The notes: generated from the sequence alone by a model not told the origin. A stretch of DNA of 64,000 bases from Myxococcus fulvus (GCF_900111765.1 NZ_FOIB01000004.1:620001-684000), one strand, 5' to 3'; shown: positions 33,522 through 42,150, numbered from the stretch's first letter. Translations and numbers: made by a program.

Positions 33522-34343
33522 ATGATGGACACCTTGCTCCCCATGGACGCGGCGAAGACGGGGCCCTTCGACCTGGGGCAAGGCCCGGAGGCGTGCCTGC
33601 TCCTGCACGGCTTCACCGGCAGTCCCTGGGATGTGCGGCCCCTGGGCGAGGCGCTGGCGGCCCGGGGCATGCGGGTGGTGGCCCCCCTCTTGCCGGGACA
33701 TGGCACGACGCCCCAGGCGCTCTTGCGCGTCACCTGGCGGGACTGGCGGGAGGCGGCGCTGGAGGCGCTGGACGACCTGCGGGGGCACTCCAGCGTCTAC
33801 GTGGCGGGGCTGTCCATGGGGGCGTTGTTGGCGCTGGGGCTGGCGGCGGAGCGGCCGGAGGCGGTGCGGGCGTTGGCGCTCGCGGCGCCGGCGATCCGCT
33901 TCCGGGGGCCTCGGATGATGCTCATCCGACAGTTGTCGCGCACGCCGCTCTTGGAGTGGGCGCGGCCGTGGGTGGAGAAGACGGGCACGGACATCTCCGA
34001 CGCGGCGGCGTTGGCGGAGGCGCCCGTGCTGTCGGCGTTCCCGGTGGCGCGGCTGCGGGATCTGGTGACGCTGCAGGACGAGGCGGCGCGGCGGGTGGAG
34101 CAGGTGCGCTGTCCGGTGTTGGTGGCGGTGGCCGAGCAGGACCACGTGGTGGACCCGGAGGGGGGACGGTGGCTGGCGCGGCGGCTCACGGCGTCGCCGT
34201 GTGTCCGCGTGGTGTCGCTCAGGCGCGGCTTCCATGTGATTCCGCGGGACACGGATGGGCGGCTGTTCGCGAGGGAGGTGGCGGACTTCCTGGGGCAGTG
34301 GCGTGACTTCGGGGAATGGGAGCCACAACCCGCGGGCGCATGA
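33522..34343 (+). CDS. Alpha/beta hydrolase (monoacylglycerol lipase/carboxylesterase-like)
   Basis: This 273-residue hydrolase has the oxyanion segment LLLHGFTGSPWDVRPLG, the nucleophile elbow VAGLSMGALLALGLA (GLSMG, Ser103), Asp in VAVAEQDHVVDPEG and His in RGFHVIPRD. The layout matches Est30-type carboxylesterases and monoglyceride lipases: small, cytoplasmic, short-chain ester cleavage. Two ATG codons at 33522 and 33525 are both possible. It is separated from the ABC operon by 54 bases with a strong hairpin. Confidence 0.9.
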   Translation: MMDTLLPMDAAKTGPFDLGQGPEACLLLHGFTGSPWDVRPLGEALAARGMRVVAPLLPGHGTTPQALLRVTWRDWREAALEALDDLRGHSSVYVAGLSMGALLALGLAAERPEAVRALALAAPAIRFRGPRMMLIRQLSRTPLLEWARPWVEKTGTDISDAAALAEAPVLSAFPVARLRDLVTLQDEAARRVEQVRCPVLVAVAEQDHVVDPEGGRWLARRLTASPCVRVVSLRRGFHVIPRDTDGRLFAREVADFLGQWRDFGEWEPQPAGA

Positions 34344-34396
34344 GGTGGGTTCGGGGCGCGGCGAAAAGCCGGGCGCCCGTGTATCAAGAGCCCACC
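34344..34396 (+). promoter_or_regulatory. Two-tier hairpin filling the gap before the AttE-like gene
   Basis: GGTGGG (34344-34349) pairs with CCCACC (34391-34396), and inside it a GC-rich stem closes a GAAAA loop (34353-34379, with a 2-nt bulge). The outer 3' arm touches the start codon at 34398. It may end hydrolase transcription or slow ABC translation; there is no T-tract. Confidence 0.42.
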
Positions 34397-34397
34397 C

Positions 34398-35108
34398 ATG
34401 TCCGACACGCCTCCCGTCGTCGAGCTGAGAGACGTCACCAAGTCCTATGTCGAAGGCGACACCGCGCGCGAGGTGCTCTCCGGGGTGAGCCTGTCGCTCT
34501 GGCGCGGTGAGTTCGTCGTGCTGCTGGGTCGCAGCGGCTCGGGCAAGTCCACGCTGCTCAACCTCATCAGCGGCATCGACCTGCCCACGCGCGGCGAGGT
34601 GCACGTCGATGGGAAGAACCTGGGCGCGCTGAGCGAGCGGGAGCGGACGTTGCTGCGCCGGGAGCGCGTGGGGTTCATCTTCCAGGCCTTCAACCTGCTG
34701 CCCACGTTGACGGTGGAGGAGAACGTGCGGCTGCCGGTGGAGTTGAACGGGAGCGACGCGGCGAAGGCGGGAGCGCGGGCGCGCGAGCTGTTGGAGCAGG
34801 TGGGGCTGGCGAACCGCGGGGGCAGCTTCCCGGACCGGCTGTCGGGTGGAGAGCAGCAGCGCGTGGCGGTGGCGCGAGCGCTGGCGCATGCGCCGCCGTT
34901 GCTGTTGGCGGATGAGCCCACGGGGAACCTGGACGAGGCCACGGGGCGGCAGGTGCTGGACTTGCTGGAGGGGCTCACTCGGCGGGGACAGGCGTGCGCG
35001 CTCGTCGTCACGCACGAGCCGGGGCTGGTGGCTCGCGCGGACCGGGTGCTGGAGATGGTGGGCGGGAGATTGGTGGAGCGCGAGGCGCACCGGAAGGAGC
35101 GACCGTGA
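34398..35108 (+). CDS. ABC transporter ATP-binding protein (AttE/LolD-like)
   Basis: This 236-residue nucleotide-binding subunit has Walker A GRSGSGKST, the Q-loop VGFIFQAFNLLPTLTVEEN, signature LSGGEQQRVAVARA and Walker B LLLADEPTGNLDEATG, with the switch His in VVTHEPGL. The NLD after Walker B marks the MacB/LolD/AttE class, which pairs with FtsX-type permeases that work by mechanotransmission. An FtsX-type permease follows 208 bases downstream, then an AttH-like gene. No ribosome-binding site is obvious before ATG 34398. Confidence 0.93.
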   Translation: MSDTPPVVELRDVTKSYVEGDTAREVLSGVSLSLWRGEFVVLLGRSGSGKSTLLNLISGIDLPTRGEVHVDGKNLGALSERERTLLRRERVGFIFQAFNLLPTLTVEENVRLPVELNGSDAAKAGARARELLEQVGLANRGGSFPDRLSGGEQQRVAVARALAHAPPLLLADEPTGNLDEATGRQVLDLLEGLTRRGQACALVVTHEPGLVARADRVLEMVGGRLVEREAHRKERP

Positions 35109-35206
35109 ACCGGTGCATCGCGCACACGGGCGCGTGGGTGGGCGGTCCGGGCCTCGAGCTGGGTGGAGCGAGAGGCGCCGCGAAAGAAGCGCGCGTGAAC
35201 TGGTGC
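35071..35206 (+). repeat. Imperfect direct repeat of the ATPase 3' end
   Basis: Bases 35071-35116 (last codons of the ATPase gene and its stop) recur at 35161-35206, exactly 90 bases on, with 37 of 46 positions identical by eye. The second copy lies in the 208-bp spacer before the permease gene and looks like a decayed duplication of the gene end and its GTG/stop region. Confidence 0.6.
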
Positions 35207-35316
35207 GGTCGGGGTTCGGAACGGCGCGTCGCGCCTCTGGGCGACCGGAAGTGGGCGCGTTGTCCGGGCATCGAGGGAAGCCGCGGCACTCATGCAGCAC
35301 GGGATGGGAGGCGCCC

Positions 35317-37854
35317 GTGAGGAACCTGCTCGTTCGCTCCAGCCTGCGTCACCTGGGGCGGCATCCGTGGCTGACGGCGCTGTCGCTGCTCGGCATCGCG
35401 CTGGGCGTGGCGGTGGTGGTGTCCATCGACCTGGCAAGCGGCAGCGCACTTCGTGCCTTCGAGCGCTCCACGGACGCAGTGGCCGGGCGTGCCACGCATC
35501 AGCTCGTGGGCGGCACGTCGGGATTGTCGGAGGCCGTGTATCGCGATTTGCGCCTGCGACAGGACGCGCCCGTGGCGGCGCCCGTCGTCGAGGGCTACGT
35601 ACAGGCCGCCGTCGGGGACCGGCGCACGCTCACGGTGCTGGGCGTGGACCCGTTCATGGAGTCTCCCTTCCGCGCGTATGCGGGAGGCGAAGCGGTCGGT
35701 GACGTGAGCGCGCTGCTCACCGAGTCGGGCGCGGTGCTCCTGAGCGAGCGCGCCGCGCGGGCGCTGGGTGTCCGCGCTGGAGAGCGGTTGCCAGTGCGAG
35801 TGGAGGGACGTGAGGTCTCGCTGCGTATCGCCGCGCTGCTCGCCCCCGCCGACGAAGACACCGCGCGAGCGCTGGAGGCCCTGGTGCTGACGGACGTGTC
35901 CACGGCGCAGGAGGTGCTGGGGCGCATGGGCCGGCTGACGCGCGTGGACCTGCGGCTGACGGAGGAACAGGCGGAGGCGCTGCGCTCGACGCTGCCCGAG
36001 GGCGTGGAGGTCGTCCGCTCGTCCGCGCGGGCGAACACGGTGGAGCAGATGACGCGGGCGTTCCGCACCAACCTCACCGCGCTCTCGCTGCTGGCGCTCG
36101 TGGTGGGGATGTTCCTCATCTACAACACGATGACGTTCTCCGTGGTGCAGCGGCGCGGACTGTTGGGACGACTGCGCGCGGTGGGAATCACGCGGAACGA
36201 GCTGTTCGCGTTGGTGCTCGGTGAGGCGCTGGTGCTCGGCGTCGTGGGCACCGTGGCGGGGCTGCTGCTCGGCATCCTGTTGGGACGCGGGTTGGTGGGG
36301 CTCATCACCCAGACCATCAATGACCTCTACTTCGTGGTGAGCGTGCGCGGGCTGGCGCTGGAGCCGTTCACGCTGGCCAAGGGGTTGGCGCTGGGACTGG
36401 GCGCGACGGTGCTCGCGGCGCTGGTGCCAGCATGGGAGGCCGCGCGCTCGGCTCCGGCGACGACGCTGCGACGCTCGACGCTGGAGGATGTGTCGAGGAC
36501 TCGCGCACCCCGGCTCGCATTGCTTGGAGTCGCGGTGCTGGCGGTGGGCGTGGGGCTCTTGAGCTGGTCCACGCCGGCGCTGTTCCCCGCGTATGTGGGC
36601 TTGTTCGCCGTGCTGCTCGGCGCGGCGTTGTTGGTGCCGTGGGTGACGGAGCGCCTGTCGCTGTACGCGGCGCTGCCGTTAGGGCTCTCATTCGGATTGC
36701 TCGGGCGCATGGCCGCGCGCGGGGTGCGGACCAGCCTGAGCCGCACGGCGGTGGCGCTGGCGGCGCTGATGGTGGCGGTGGCGACGACGGTGGGCGTGGG
36801 GCTGATGGTGTCCAGCTTCCGGGGCACGGTGTTGTCGTGGCTGGAGACGTCGCTCCAGGCGGACGTGTTCATCTCGCCGCCGTCACTGGTCGCGCGGCGG
36901 GGTGGCGCCACGATGGTGCCGGGGCTTGCCGAGAAGCTCCGGGCGACACCGGGCATCGCGGGCAGCAGCACGTTGCGCGTGGCGCTGGTGCGCGCGGATG
37001 AGATTCCCACGGACCTGATCGCCGTCGACTTCAGCCAATCCCCAGCGCGGCCCTATCGCTTCAAGGAGGGCGGCGACGAGGCCGCGGTGTGGCGCGAGCT
37101 GGATGCGTCGGAAGACTCGCTCGTTGTCTCGGAGCCCTTCGCGTTCCATCGGCGCGTGAAGGTGGGCGACACGGTGCGGCTCTCCACGGACCGTGGGCCC
37201 CATGACTTCAAGGTGGCCGGTGTGTACTTCGACTACGGCTCCGACGTGGGGACGATGCTGATGCCTCGCGCCACGTATGACCGCTGGTTCGACGACCGGG
37301 GCGTCAGCGGCGTCGCGCTGTACGCGGCACCAGGACAGGACGTGGACGCACTGGTGAACATCGTGCGAGCGCAGGCGGGGGATGAACAGGCGCTGCTGGT
37401 GCGCCCGAATCGCTCGCTACGACAGTCGTCGATGGAGGTGTTCGACCGCACGTTCACGATTACGCAGGTGCTGCGGCTGCTGGCCATCGGCGTGGCGTTC
37501 GTGGGCGTGCTGAGCGCGTTGATGTCGTTGCAACTGGAGCGCTCGCGCGAGTTCGCGGTGCTTCGCGCGATGGGACTGACGCCAGGGCAACTGTGGGGAC
37601 TGGTGTCGCTCCAGACGGGGCTTTTGGGGTTGCTGGCGGGGTTGTTCTCCATGCCGTTGGGCGTGGGGCTGGCGTACATCCTGGTGCACGTCATCAACCA
37701 GCGCTCCTTCGGGTGGACGCTGCGGCTCGCGGTGACGTCGGAGACGTTGGGTCAGGCGATGTTGCTGGCGCTGGTGGCCTCGGCGCTGGCGGGGCTGTAC
37801 CCGGCATGGCGGATGGCGAGAGCCAATCCCGCGCTCGCGTTGAGGGAGGAGTGA
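35317..37854 (+). CDS. FtsX-type ABC transporter permease (AttFG-like, duplicated)
   Basis: This 845-residue permease from GTG 35317 (VRNLLVRSSLRHLG) has the MacB/FtsX plan in duplicate. There is an N-terminal helix and extracytoplasmic domain to about residue 235, three helices with the FtsX core (about 245-360), two or three helices around 395-500 (including TALAALMVAVATTVGVGLMVSSFRGT), a second extracytoplasmic domain (about 505-690) and a final three-helix FtsX core ending AGLYPAWRMARANPALALREE. It pairs with the ATPase upstream. AttH starts 4 bases after its stop, so the operon continues. Confidence 0.92.
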   Translation: MRNLLVRSSLRHLGRHPWLTALSLLGIALGVAVVVSIDLASGSALRAFERSTDAVAGRATHQLVGGTSGLSEAVYRDLRLRQDAPVAAPVVEGYVQAAVGDRRTLTVLGVDPFMESPFRAYAGGEAVGDVSALLTESGAVLLSERAARALGVRAGERLPVRVEGREVSLRIAALLAPADEDTARALEALVLTDVSTAQEVLGRMGRLTRVDLRLTEEQAEALRSTLPEGVEVVRSSARANTVEQMTRAFRTNLTALSLLALVVGMFLIYNTMTFSVVQRRGLLGRLRAVGITRNELFALVLGEALVLGVVGTVAGLLLGILLGRGLVGLITQTINDLYFVVSVRGLALEPFTLAKGLALGLGATVLAALVPAWEAARSAPATTLRRSTLEDVSRTRAPRLALLGVAVLAVGVGLLSWSTPALFPAYVGLFAVLLGAALLVPWVTERLSLYAALPLGLSFGLLGRMAARGVRTSLSRTAVALAALMVAVATTVGVGLMVSSFRGTVLSWLETSLQADVFISPPSLVARRGGATMVPGLAEKLRATPGIAGSSTLRVALVRADEIPTDLIAVDFSQSPARPYRFKEGGDEAAVWRELDASEDSLVVSEPFAFHRRVKVGDTVRLSTDRGPHDFKVAGVYFDYGSDVGTMLMPRATYDRWFDDRGVSGVALYAAPGQDVDALVNIVRAQAGDEQALLVRPNRSLRQSSMEVFDRTFTITQVLRLLAIGVAFVGVLSALMSLQLERSREFAVLRAMGLTPGQLWGLVSLQTGLLGLLAGLFSMPLGVGLAYILVHVINQRSFGWTLRLAVTSETLGQAMLLALVASALAGLYPAWRMARANPALALREE

Positions 37855-37858
37855 CGCC

Positions 37859-39103
37859 ATGAGCAACGGCCGAGGGCTCGTCATCGGGACGGCGGTGGTG
37901 CTGGTGGTGCTGGCGGTGGCGGCGTACTTCGTGACGCGCGAGACGGAGCTACCGCCCCTGGCGCGGGGCGGCACGTTGACGGTGGCGTCGGCGCTCGGCG
38001 GGAGCGACGGTGGAATGGAGGGCTATGCGCGGGCCTTCGAGCCGCGTGAGTTCCACTTCCCCGAGGACCACGGTCCGCATCCGGAGTTCCGCACGGAGTG
38101 GTGGTACTGGACGGGGAATCTGGAGACGGCGGACGGACGGGCGTTCGGGTATCAGTTCACGCTGTTCCGCAATGCGCTGTCGCCGACGGAGTCGCAGCGT
38201 GACTCGGCGTGGGGAGCGCGGCAGGTGTACCTGGGGCACTTCACGGTGACGGACGTGGCGGCGGGGCGGTTCCACGTCGCGGAGCGCTACAGCCGGGCCG
38301 CGCTGGGACTGGCGGGGGCGAGCACGCAGCCGTTCAAGGTGTGGTTGGAGAGCTGGGAGGCCACGAGCGCGGGCGCATCAATGTGGCCGGTGCGGCTGCG
38401 CGCGCAGGGTGAGGAGGTGACGTTGGAGTTGTTGTTGGAGCCGGGCAAGCCGCCGGTGCTCGAGGGTGAGCGGGGGTTGAGCCAGAAGAGCGCGGAGCCG
38501 GGGAACGCGTCGTACTACTACTCGATGACGCGGATGCCCTCGCGGGGCACCGTGAAGGTGGAGGGACAGACGTACGCGGTGACGGGTGAGAGCTGGATGG
38601 ACCGTGAGTGGAGCACCAGCGCGCTGGGACCGGACCAGGTGGGCTGGGATTGGTTCTCGCTGCAGCTCTCCGACGGCAGCGAGCTGATGTACTACCAGTT
38701 GCGCAAGAAGGACGGCTCGGTGGACCCGTTCAGCTCGGGGACGTGGGTTCCTCCCGTGGGCGCGGCGGACAGTGCGTCGGTGCATCTGACCCGGGACGAC
38801 GTGGAGCTGTCGGTGCTGGGTACGTGGAAGAGCCCTCGCGGTGGGGAGTATCCATCGCGGTGGCGGCTGCGGGTGGCGAAGCTCGGGTTGGAGCTGACGG
38901 TGACGCCGAAGCTCGCGGACCAAGAGCTGCCGGTGAGCGTGCGCTACTGGGAGGGCACGGTGACGCTGGAAGGCGCCCGTGCGGGCCAGCCGGTGCGCGG
39001 ACGCGGCTACGTGGAACTGACCGGCTACGCGGACACACACGCCACCACGCGTCGGCCGGAGACCCGGGCCCGTGGGACACCGGAGACTCGCGGCGGTAAA
39101 TGA
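37859..39103 (+). CDS. AttH/CrtC-like lipocalin-type protein, membrane anchored
   Basis: This 414-residue protein has an N-terminal transmembrane anchor (VIGTAVVLVVLAVAAYFVT) followed by two lipocalin-like domains of the AttH/carotenoid 1,2-hydratase (CrtC) family. Hallmarks are HPEFRTEWWYWTGNLE, YQFTLFRNAL, GHFTVTD, YYYSMTRMPSRGTV and ESWMDREWSTS with GWDWFSLQL. With the preceding ATPase and FtsX permease this makes an AttEFGH-type system, named from Agrobacterium attachment genes; the transported molecule is probably lipophilic. No carotenoid genes are near, so hydratase activity is unlikely. Confidence 0.9.
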   Translation: MSNGRGLVIGTAVVLVVLAVAAYFVTRETELPPLARGGTLTVASALGGSDGGMEGYARAFEPREFHFPEDHGPHPEFRTEWWYWTGNLETADGRAFGYQFTLFRNALSPTESQRDSAWGARQVYLGHFTVTDVAAGRFHVAERYSRAALGLAGASTQPFKVWLESWEATSAGASMWPVRLRAQGEEVTLELLLEPGKPPVLEGERGLSQKSAEPGNASYYYSMTRMPSRGTVKVEGQTYAVTGESWMDREWSTSALGPDQVGWDWFSLQLSDGSELMYYQLRKKDGSVDPFSSGTWVPPVGAADSASVHLTRDDVELSVLGTWKSPRGGEYPSRWRLRVAKLGLELTVTPKLADQELPVSVRYWEGTVTLEGARAGQPVRGRGYVELTGYADTHATTRRPETRARGTPETRGGK

Positions 39104-39158
39104 GGCACACGCCTCGAATCCGATACAACCCTCAGCGCCATGACAAACACTCACAACA

Positions 39159-39170
39159 AAGCCTAGGCTT
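39159..39170. promoter_or_regulatory. 12-bp perfect palindrome upstream of a membrane-protein gene
   Basis: AAGCCTAGGCTT is fully self-complementary and lies 23 bases before ATG 39194, in a stretch more AT-rich than its surroundings. It could be a repressor operator; no regulator is adjacent except the downstream AraC-type gene. Confidence 0.35.
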
Positions 39171-39193
39171 CTCCCCTTACCCGGGGGGACGTC

Positions 39194-40069
39194 ATGAGCA
39201 ATGACAGTGCAGTCAGCACCAGCCAAGGTACGCCCGCAGTCACCGATACCACCGCGCCAGCCTTGGTGGCCGTCGCACCTCGCGTCAGCGACACGCCTGC
39301 TTCCGTCCAGCAGGCGAACAAGCCCTGGCTGGCGTACTTCACCACCGCCCTCCCGCTGGCCAGCGTCGCGGCGGCGTGGCACCTGCCCGCTGGCTGGAAC
39401 TTCATCGGCGTGGCGCTCGCCCTCACGGCCTTCCTCGCCGCGCTCGGAGTGACCATCACGGGCTCGCCCCTCGGTGTGCTCATCAACGAGCGCAACCTCA
39501 TGAGCCTGTCGCGCCTCCAGGCCGCCACGTGGACCGTCATCGTCCTCTCCGGCTACCTCACCCTCGCCATCCTTCGCGTCCGGGACGGCATCTCCCCTCC
39601 GCTCGACATCGCCATCCCCCAGGAGCTCTGGTGGGCCATGGGCATCTCCACCACCTCCCTGCTCGGCACGCCCCTGCTCCTCACCAACAAGCGCTCGAAG
39701 ACGCCTGACTCCCGCGTCGTCGACAACACCGCCGCCCAGCTCGCCGAATCCCCCGAGGACATCCAGTCCCAGAGCCAGGGCGCCCTCTATGCCAACAAGG
39801 ACATCCACGACGCCCGGCTCGCCGACATGTTCCAGGGCGACGAGGTCGGCAACACCGCCCAGCTCGACCTCGCCAAGGTGCAGATGTTCTATTTCACCGT
39901 CATCGCCGCGGTGAGCTACTTCGTCAGCCTCGCCACGCTCCTCCAAAAACCCGGCAGCGTGTCGAGCCTGCCCGCGCTCTCCCAGGGCTTCATCGCCCTG
40001 CTCGCCATCAGCCACGGCGGCTACCTGGTCAGCAAGACCACCGACCACTCCAACTCGAAGCCCGCCTGA
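39194..40069 (+). CDS. Multi-pass membrane protein with an internal duplication
   Basis: This 291-residue protein starts at ATG 39194 with GGGGGGA upstream. It has a 40-residue Ser/Thr/Ala-rich N-terminal tail, then helices near residues 47-62, 70-90, 115-133, 147-170, 232-252 and 262-280. Two segments look alike: MSLSRLQAATWTVIVLSGYL (about residue 102) and LDLAKVQMFYFTVIAAVSYF (about residue 229), each a polar helix leading into a membrane helix. This suggests two halves of common origin separated by a cytoplasmic loop. I do not recognise the family. Codon use is like its neighbours. Confidence 0.7.
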   Translation: MSNDSAVSTSQGTPAVTDTTAPALVAVAPRVSDTPASVQQANKPWLAYFTTALPLASVAAAWHLPAGWNFIGVALALTAFLAALGVTITGSPLGVLINERNLMSLSRLQAATWTVIVLSGYLTLAILRVRDGISPPLDIAIPQELWWAMGISTTSLLGTPLLLTNKRSKTPDSRVVDNTAAQLAESPEDIQSQSQGALYANKDIHDARLADMFQGDEVGNTAQLDLAKVQMFYFTVIAAVSYFVSLATLLQKPGSVSSLPALSQGFIALLAISHGGYLVSKTTDHSNSKPA

Positions 40070-40131
40070 CGCACCGCCCACCGTATGCTCGGGCCCGCTC
40101 GTGACGCCGCGCGCCCGAGCACGGAGGAGCC

Positions 40132-40962
40132 GTGCCCAGACCCCTGGTGGACGTGGACTCGGCGCCCGCGTCCGCCTTCTGCCTCACCGACGCCCTGTCC
40201 CCCTCCACCTCCCCGTGGCACACCCACCGTCGCCACCAGCTCCTCTACGCCGCCAGCGGCGCCCTCCACCTCGAGGTCGCCGAGGCCCAGTGGCTCCTGC
40301 CTCCCCAACGCGCCGCCTGGCTCGCCGCCGGCACCCGCCACCGCGTCCGCACCACCCAGCCCGCCACCCTCTGCACCGTCTACCTGAAGCCCTCGCGCGT
40401 CCCCTCCGCGCCCTCCGGCGACTGCCGCGTCTTCGTCCTGCCACCCCTCGCCCGCGAGATGCTCCTCCACTCCACCCGCTGGGGCCCCGAGCGCTCACCT
40501 CGCGACCCCGTCGCGGAGAGCTTCTTCTCCACCCTCGCGCACCTCTTGTCCGAGTGGAGCGCGGAGCCTCGCGACTGGCGCCTGCCCCGCGCTCGCACAC
40601 CCGAGCTGGAGCGCGCCATGGCCTACACCCTGGCCCACCTCTCTGGCCCCGTCACCCTCGCGGGCGCGGCGAAGGCCGCGGGACTCTCCCAACGCACCCT
40701 CGCCCGCCGCTTCGATGACGAGGCGGGCACCTCCTGGCGCCGCTTCCTCCACGACGCCCGCATGCTGCGCGCCATGGAGCTGCTCGCCGAGGACGGCGCC
40801 CGCGTCACCCAGACCGCCTACGCCGTGGGCTTCGAGAGCCTCGCCGCCTTCACCCACGCCTTCACCGCCTTCACCGGCGAGCGCCCCCGCGACTTCCGCC
40901 AACGCGTCGCCGAGGGCACCACGCCGCTCCCCTCCCCTACCCGCCGCAAGCGACGCGGTTGA
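40132..40962 (+). CDS. AraC-family transcriptional regulator
   Basis: This 276-residue protein from GTG 40132 has GGAGGAG 6 bases upstream. Residues 1-90 form a cupin-like sensor domain (SPWHTHRRHQLLYAASGALHLEV, then PPQRAAWLAAGTRHRV). Residues 160-265 hold two helix-turn-helix motifs (LAGAAKAAGLSQRTLARRFDDEAG and VTQTAYAVGFESLAAFTHAFTAFTGERPRDFR), the AraC signature. It probably activates a nearby gene in response to a small ligand. Its last 26 bases overlap the end of the convergent metallo-beta-lactamase-fold gene. Confidence 0.92.
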   Translation: MPRPLVDVDSAPASAFCLTDALSPSTSPWHTHRRHQLLYAASGALHLEVAEAQWLLPPQRAAWLAAGTRHRVRTTQPATLCTVYLKPSRVPSAPSGDCRVFVLPPLAREMLLHSTRWGPERSPRDPVAESFFSTLAHLLSEWSAEPRDWRLPRARTPELERAMAYTLAHLSGPVTLAGAAKAAGLSQRTLARRFDDEAGTSWRRFLHDARMLRAMELLAEDGARVTQTAYAVGFESLAAFTHAFTAFTGERPRDFRQRVAEGTTPLPSPTRRKRRG

Positions 40963-41905
40963 CCAGGCCATACACGCCGTAGCCCACCAGGTACGGCAGC
41001 TTCAGCTCCGGGAACGCCGCCACCGCGCGCTGCTCCAACTGACCGTAGTGCGTCGACGCCTGCGCACCGCACAGTTCCGGCTTGCGCTCGCCCAGCTCCG
41101 CCGCGTACCCCTCCACCAGCGTCACCATCCCGTCCAGATACCGCCGCTGCGCTTCAATCGCATCCATCACCGGCGCGCTGTCCCCCCGCCCGCCATGCAC
41201 CGTGGCCCGAGGCCACGCGGACAACTCCCCCAGCGCCGCCTTCCATGACGCCACGTCCGGCACCACCTTGCCCTCGCGCACCCCACCCTCCAGCCACGCG
41301 TGCGCGCCGTGGTGCACCAAATCCCCCACGACGAGCGCCTCGCTCCCCGGCACGTACGCCACCGTCTGCGTCACCGTCACACCCGAGTGCTTCAGCTCCG
41401 TCAGCTCCACCTTCGCGCCCCCTTCGAGCGGCAGCGAGTAGCTCCCCGTGAAGGTGACCTCCACCGTGGCCTCGGCCGGATAGGTCTCCTCCGTGAAGGC
41501 CTTCGCGACATTCACCCAATAGAACTTCTTGTACGCGTGCACGGCGGGAATCGCCTCGGCGGTGGCCTTGCTCGCCACCACCTTCGCCCCCACGCGCTGG
41601 AACACCGCCGCGCCGTTGAACTTGTCCGGGTTCGGATGCGTGATGACCACGTAGCGGATGGGGTGCGCGGTGCGCGCGCGGATGTGCTCCAGCACCTTGT
41701 TCGCCTCCCCTTCCGTGAACTGCGCGTCGAACACCACCACCTCCGCGCCCGTGTCATAGAAGAACGAGTGCGTGTCGAACCCGCTCGCGTCACTCGTGTA
41801 GCGCTCGAGCCTCGCCTCCCCCAGCCCCGCCTTCGTCCCCGCGCAGCCCATCCCCAACAGCGCGCCCAGCAGCCACACCACCTTCTTCATCTCGAACCCA
41901 CGCAT
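40937..41905 (-). CDS. Metallo-beta-lactamase-fold lipoprotein with altered metal motif
   Basis: This 322-residue protein from ATG 41905 (GAGGTGG upstream) has a lipobox (LLGMGC, Cys21). The MBL fold is visible: VVVFDAQFTEGEANKVLEHI, VVITHPNPDKFNG, LKHSGVTVTQTVAYVPGSEALVVGDLVHHGAH. The usual HxHxDH metal motif reads HPNPDK (His90, Asn92, Asp94, Lys95), so two of the metal-binding His residues are replaced. The later His and Asp positions remain. It may bind one metal or work differently. It converges and overlaps with the AraC gene. It sits divergent from glpK across 245 bases. Confidence 0.85.
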   Translation of the reverse strand: MRGFEMKKVVWLLGALLGMGCAGTKAGLGEARLERYTSDASGFDTHSFFYDTGAEVVVFDAQFTEGEANKVLEHIRARTAHPIRYVVITHPNPDKFNGAAVFQRVGAKVVASKATAEAIPAVHAYKKFYWVNVAKAFTEETYPAEATVEVTFTGSYSLPLEGGAKVELTELKHSGVTVTQTVAYVPGSEALVVGDLVHHGAHAWLEGGVREGKVVPDVASWKAALGELSAWPRATVHGGRGDSAPVMDAIEAQRRYLDGMVTLVEGYAAELGERKPELCGAQASTHYGQLEQRAVAAFPELKLPYLVGYGVYGLVNRVACGG

Positions 41906-42101
41906 CGCAATCCACCTCGTGCCGAAAGGCCGGACCCACCCGAGGGCCCGGCGAACGAGGCGAAGATGCGCCAGCGGCCGTTGGCGCGCTTGCGCGCATC
42001 GGCCATCGATTTGCTCCCATCCGCCACCCCGACCGAAGCCCCCCACGGGTCCGAGTCGTGCGGGCGCCAACACACCGCCCTGCCAATGGCATCCACACCG
42101 A

Positions 42102-42137
42102 CCGGGGACGTGGAGTAGGTTCCCCCCACATCCCCGG
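42102..42137. promoter_or_regulatory. 12-bp imperfect inverted repeat abutting the glpK ribosome-binding site
   Basis: CCGGGGACGTGG (42102-42113) pairs with CCACATCCCCGG (42126-42137) except for one C/A mismatch, around a 12-base loop. The 3' arm runs into GGGAGGA, the glpK Shine-Dalgarno sequence. It could be a repressor operator or a translation-controlling hairpin. Confidence 0.5.
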
Positions 42138-42150
42138 GAGGACCCACCTC

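Noticed and set aside
33183..35300. A 705-codon minus-strand extension of the DUF3467 frame
   Set aside because: Only the last 97 codons encode the DUF3467 protein; upstream of ATG 33473 it runs antisense to the hydrolase and ABC ATPase genes.
34994..35320. A 108-codon plus-strand open frame across the ATPase end and spacer
   Set aside because: It is explained by the 90-base duplicated segment, has no ribosome-binding site and no recognisable product.
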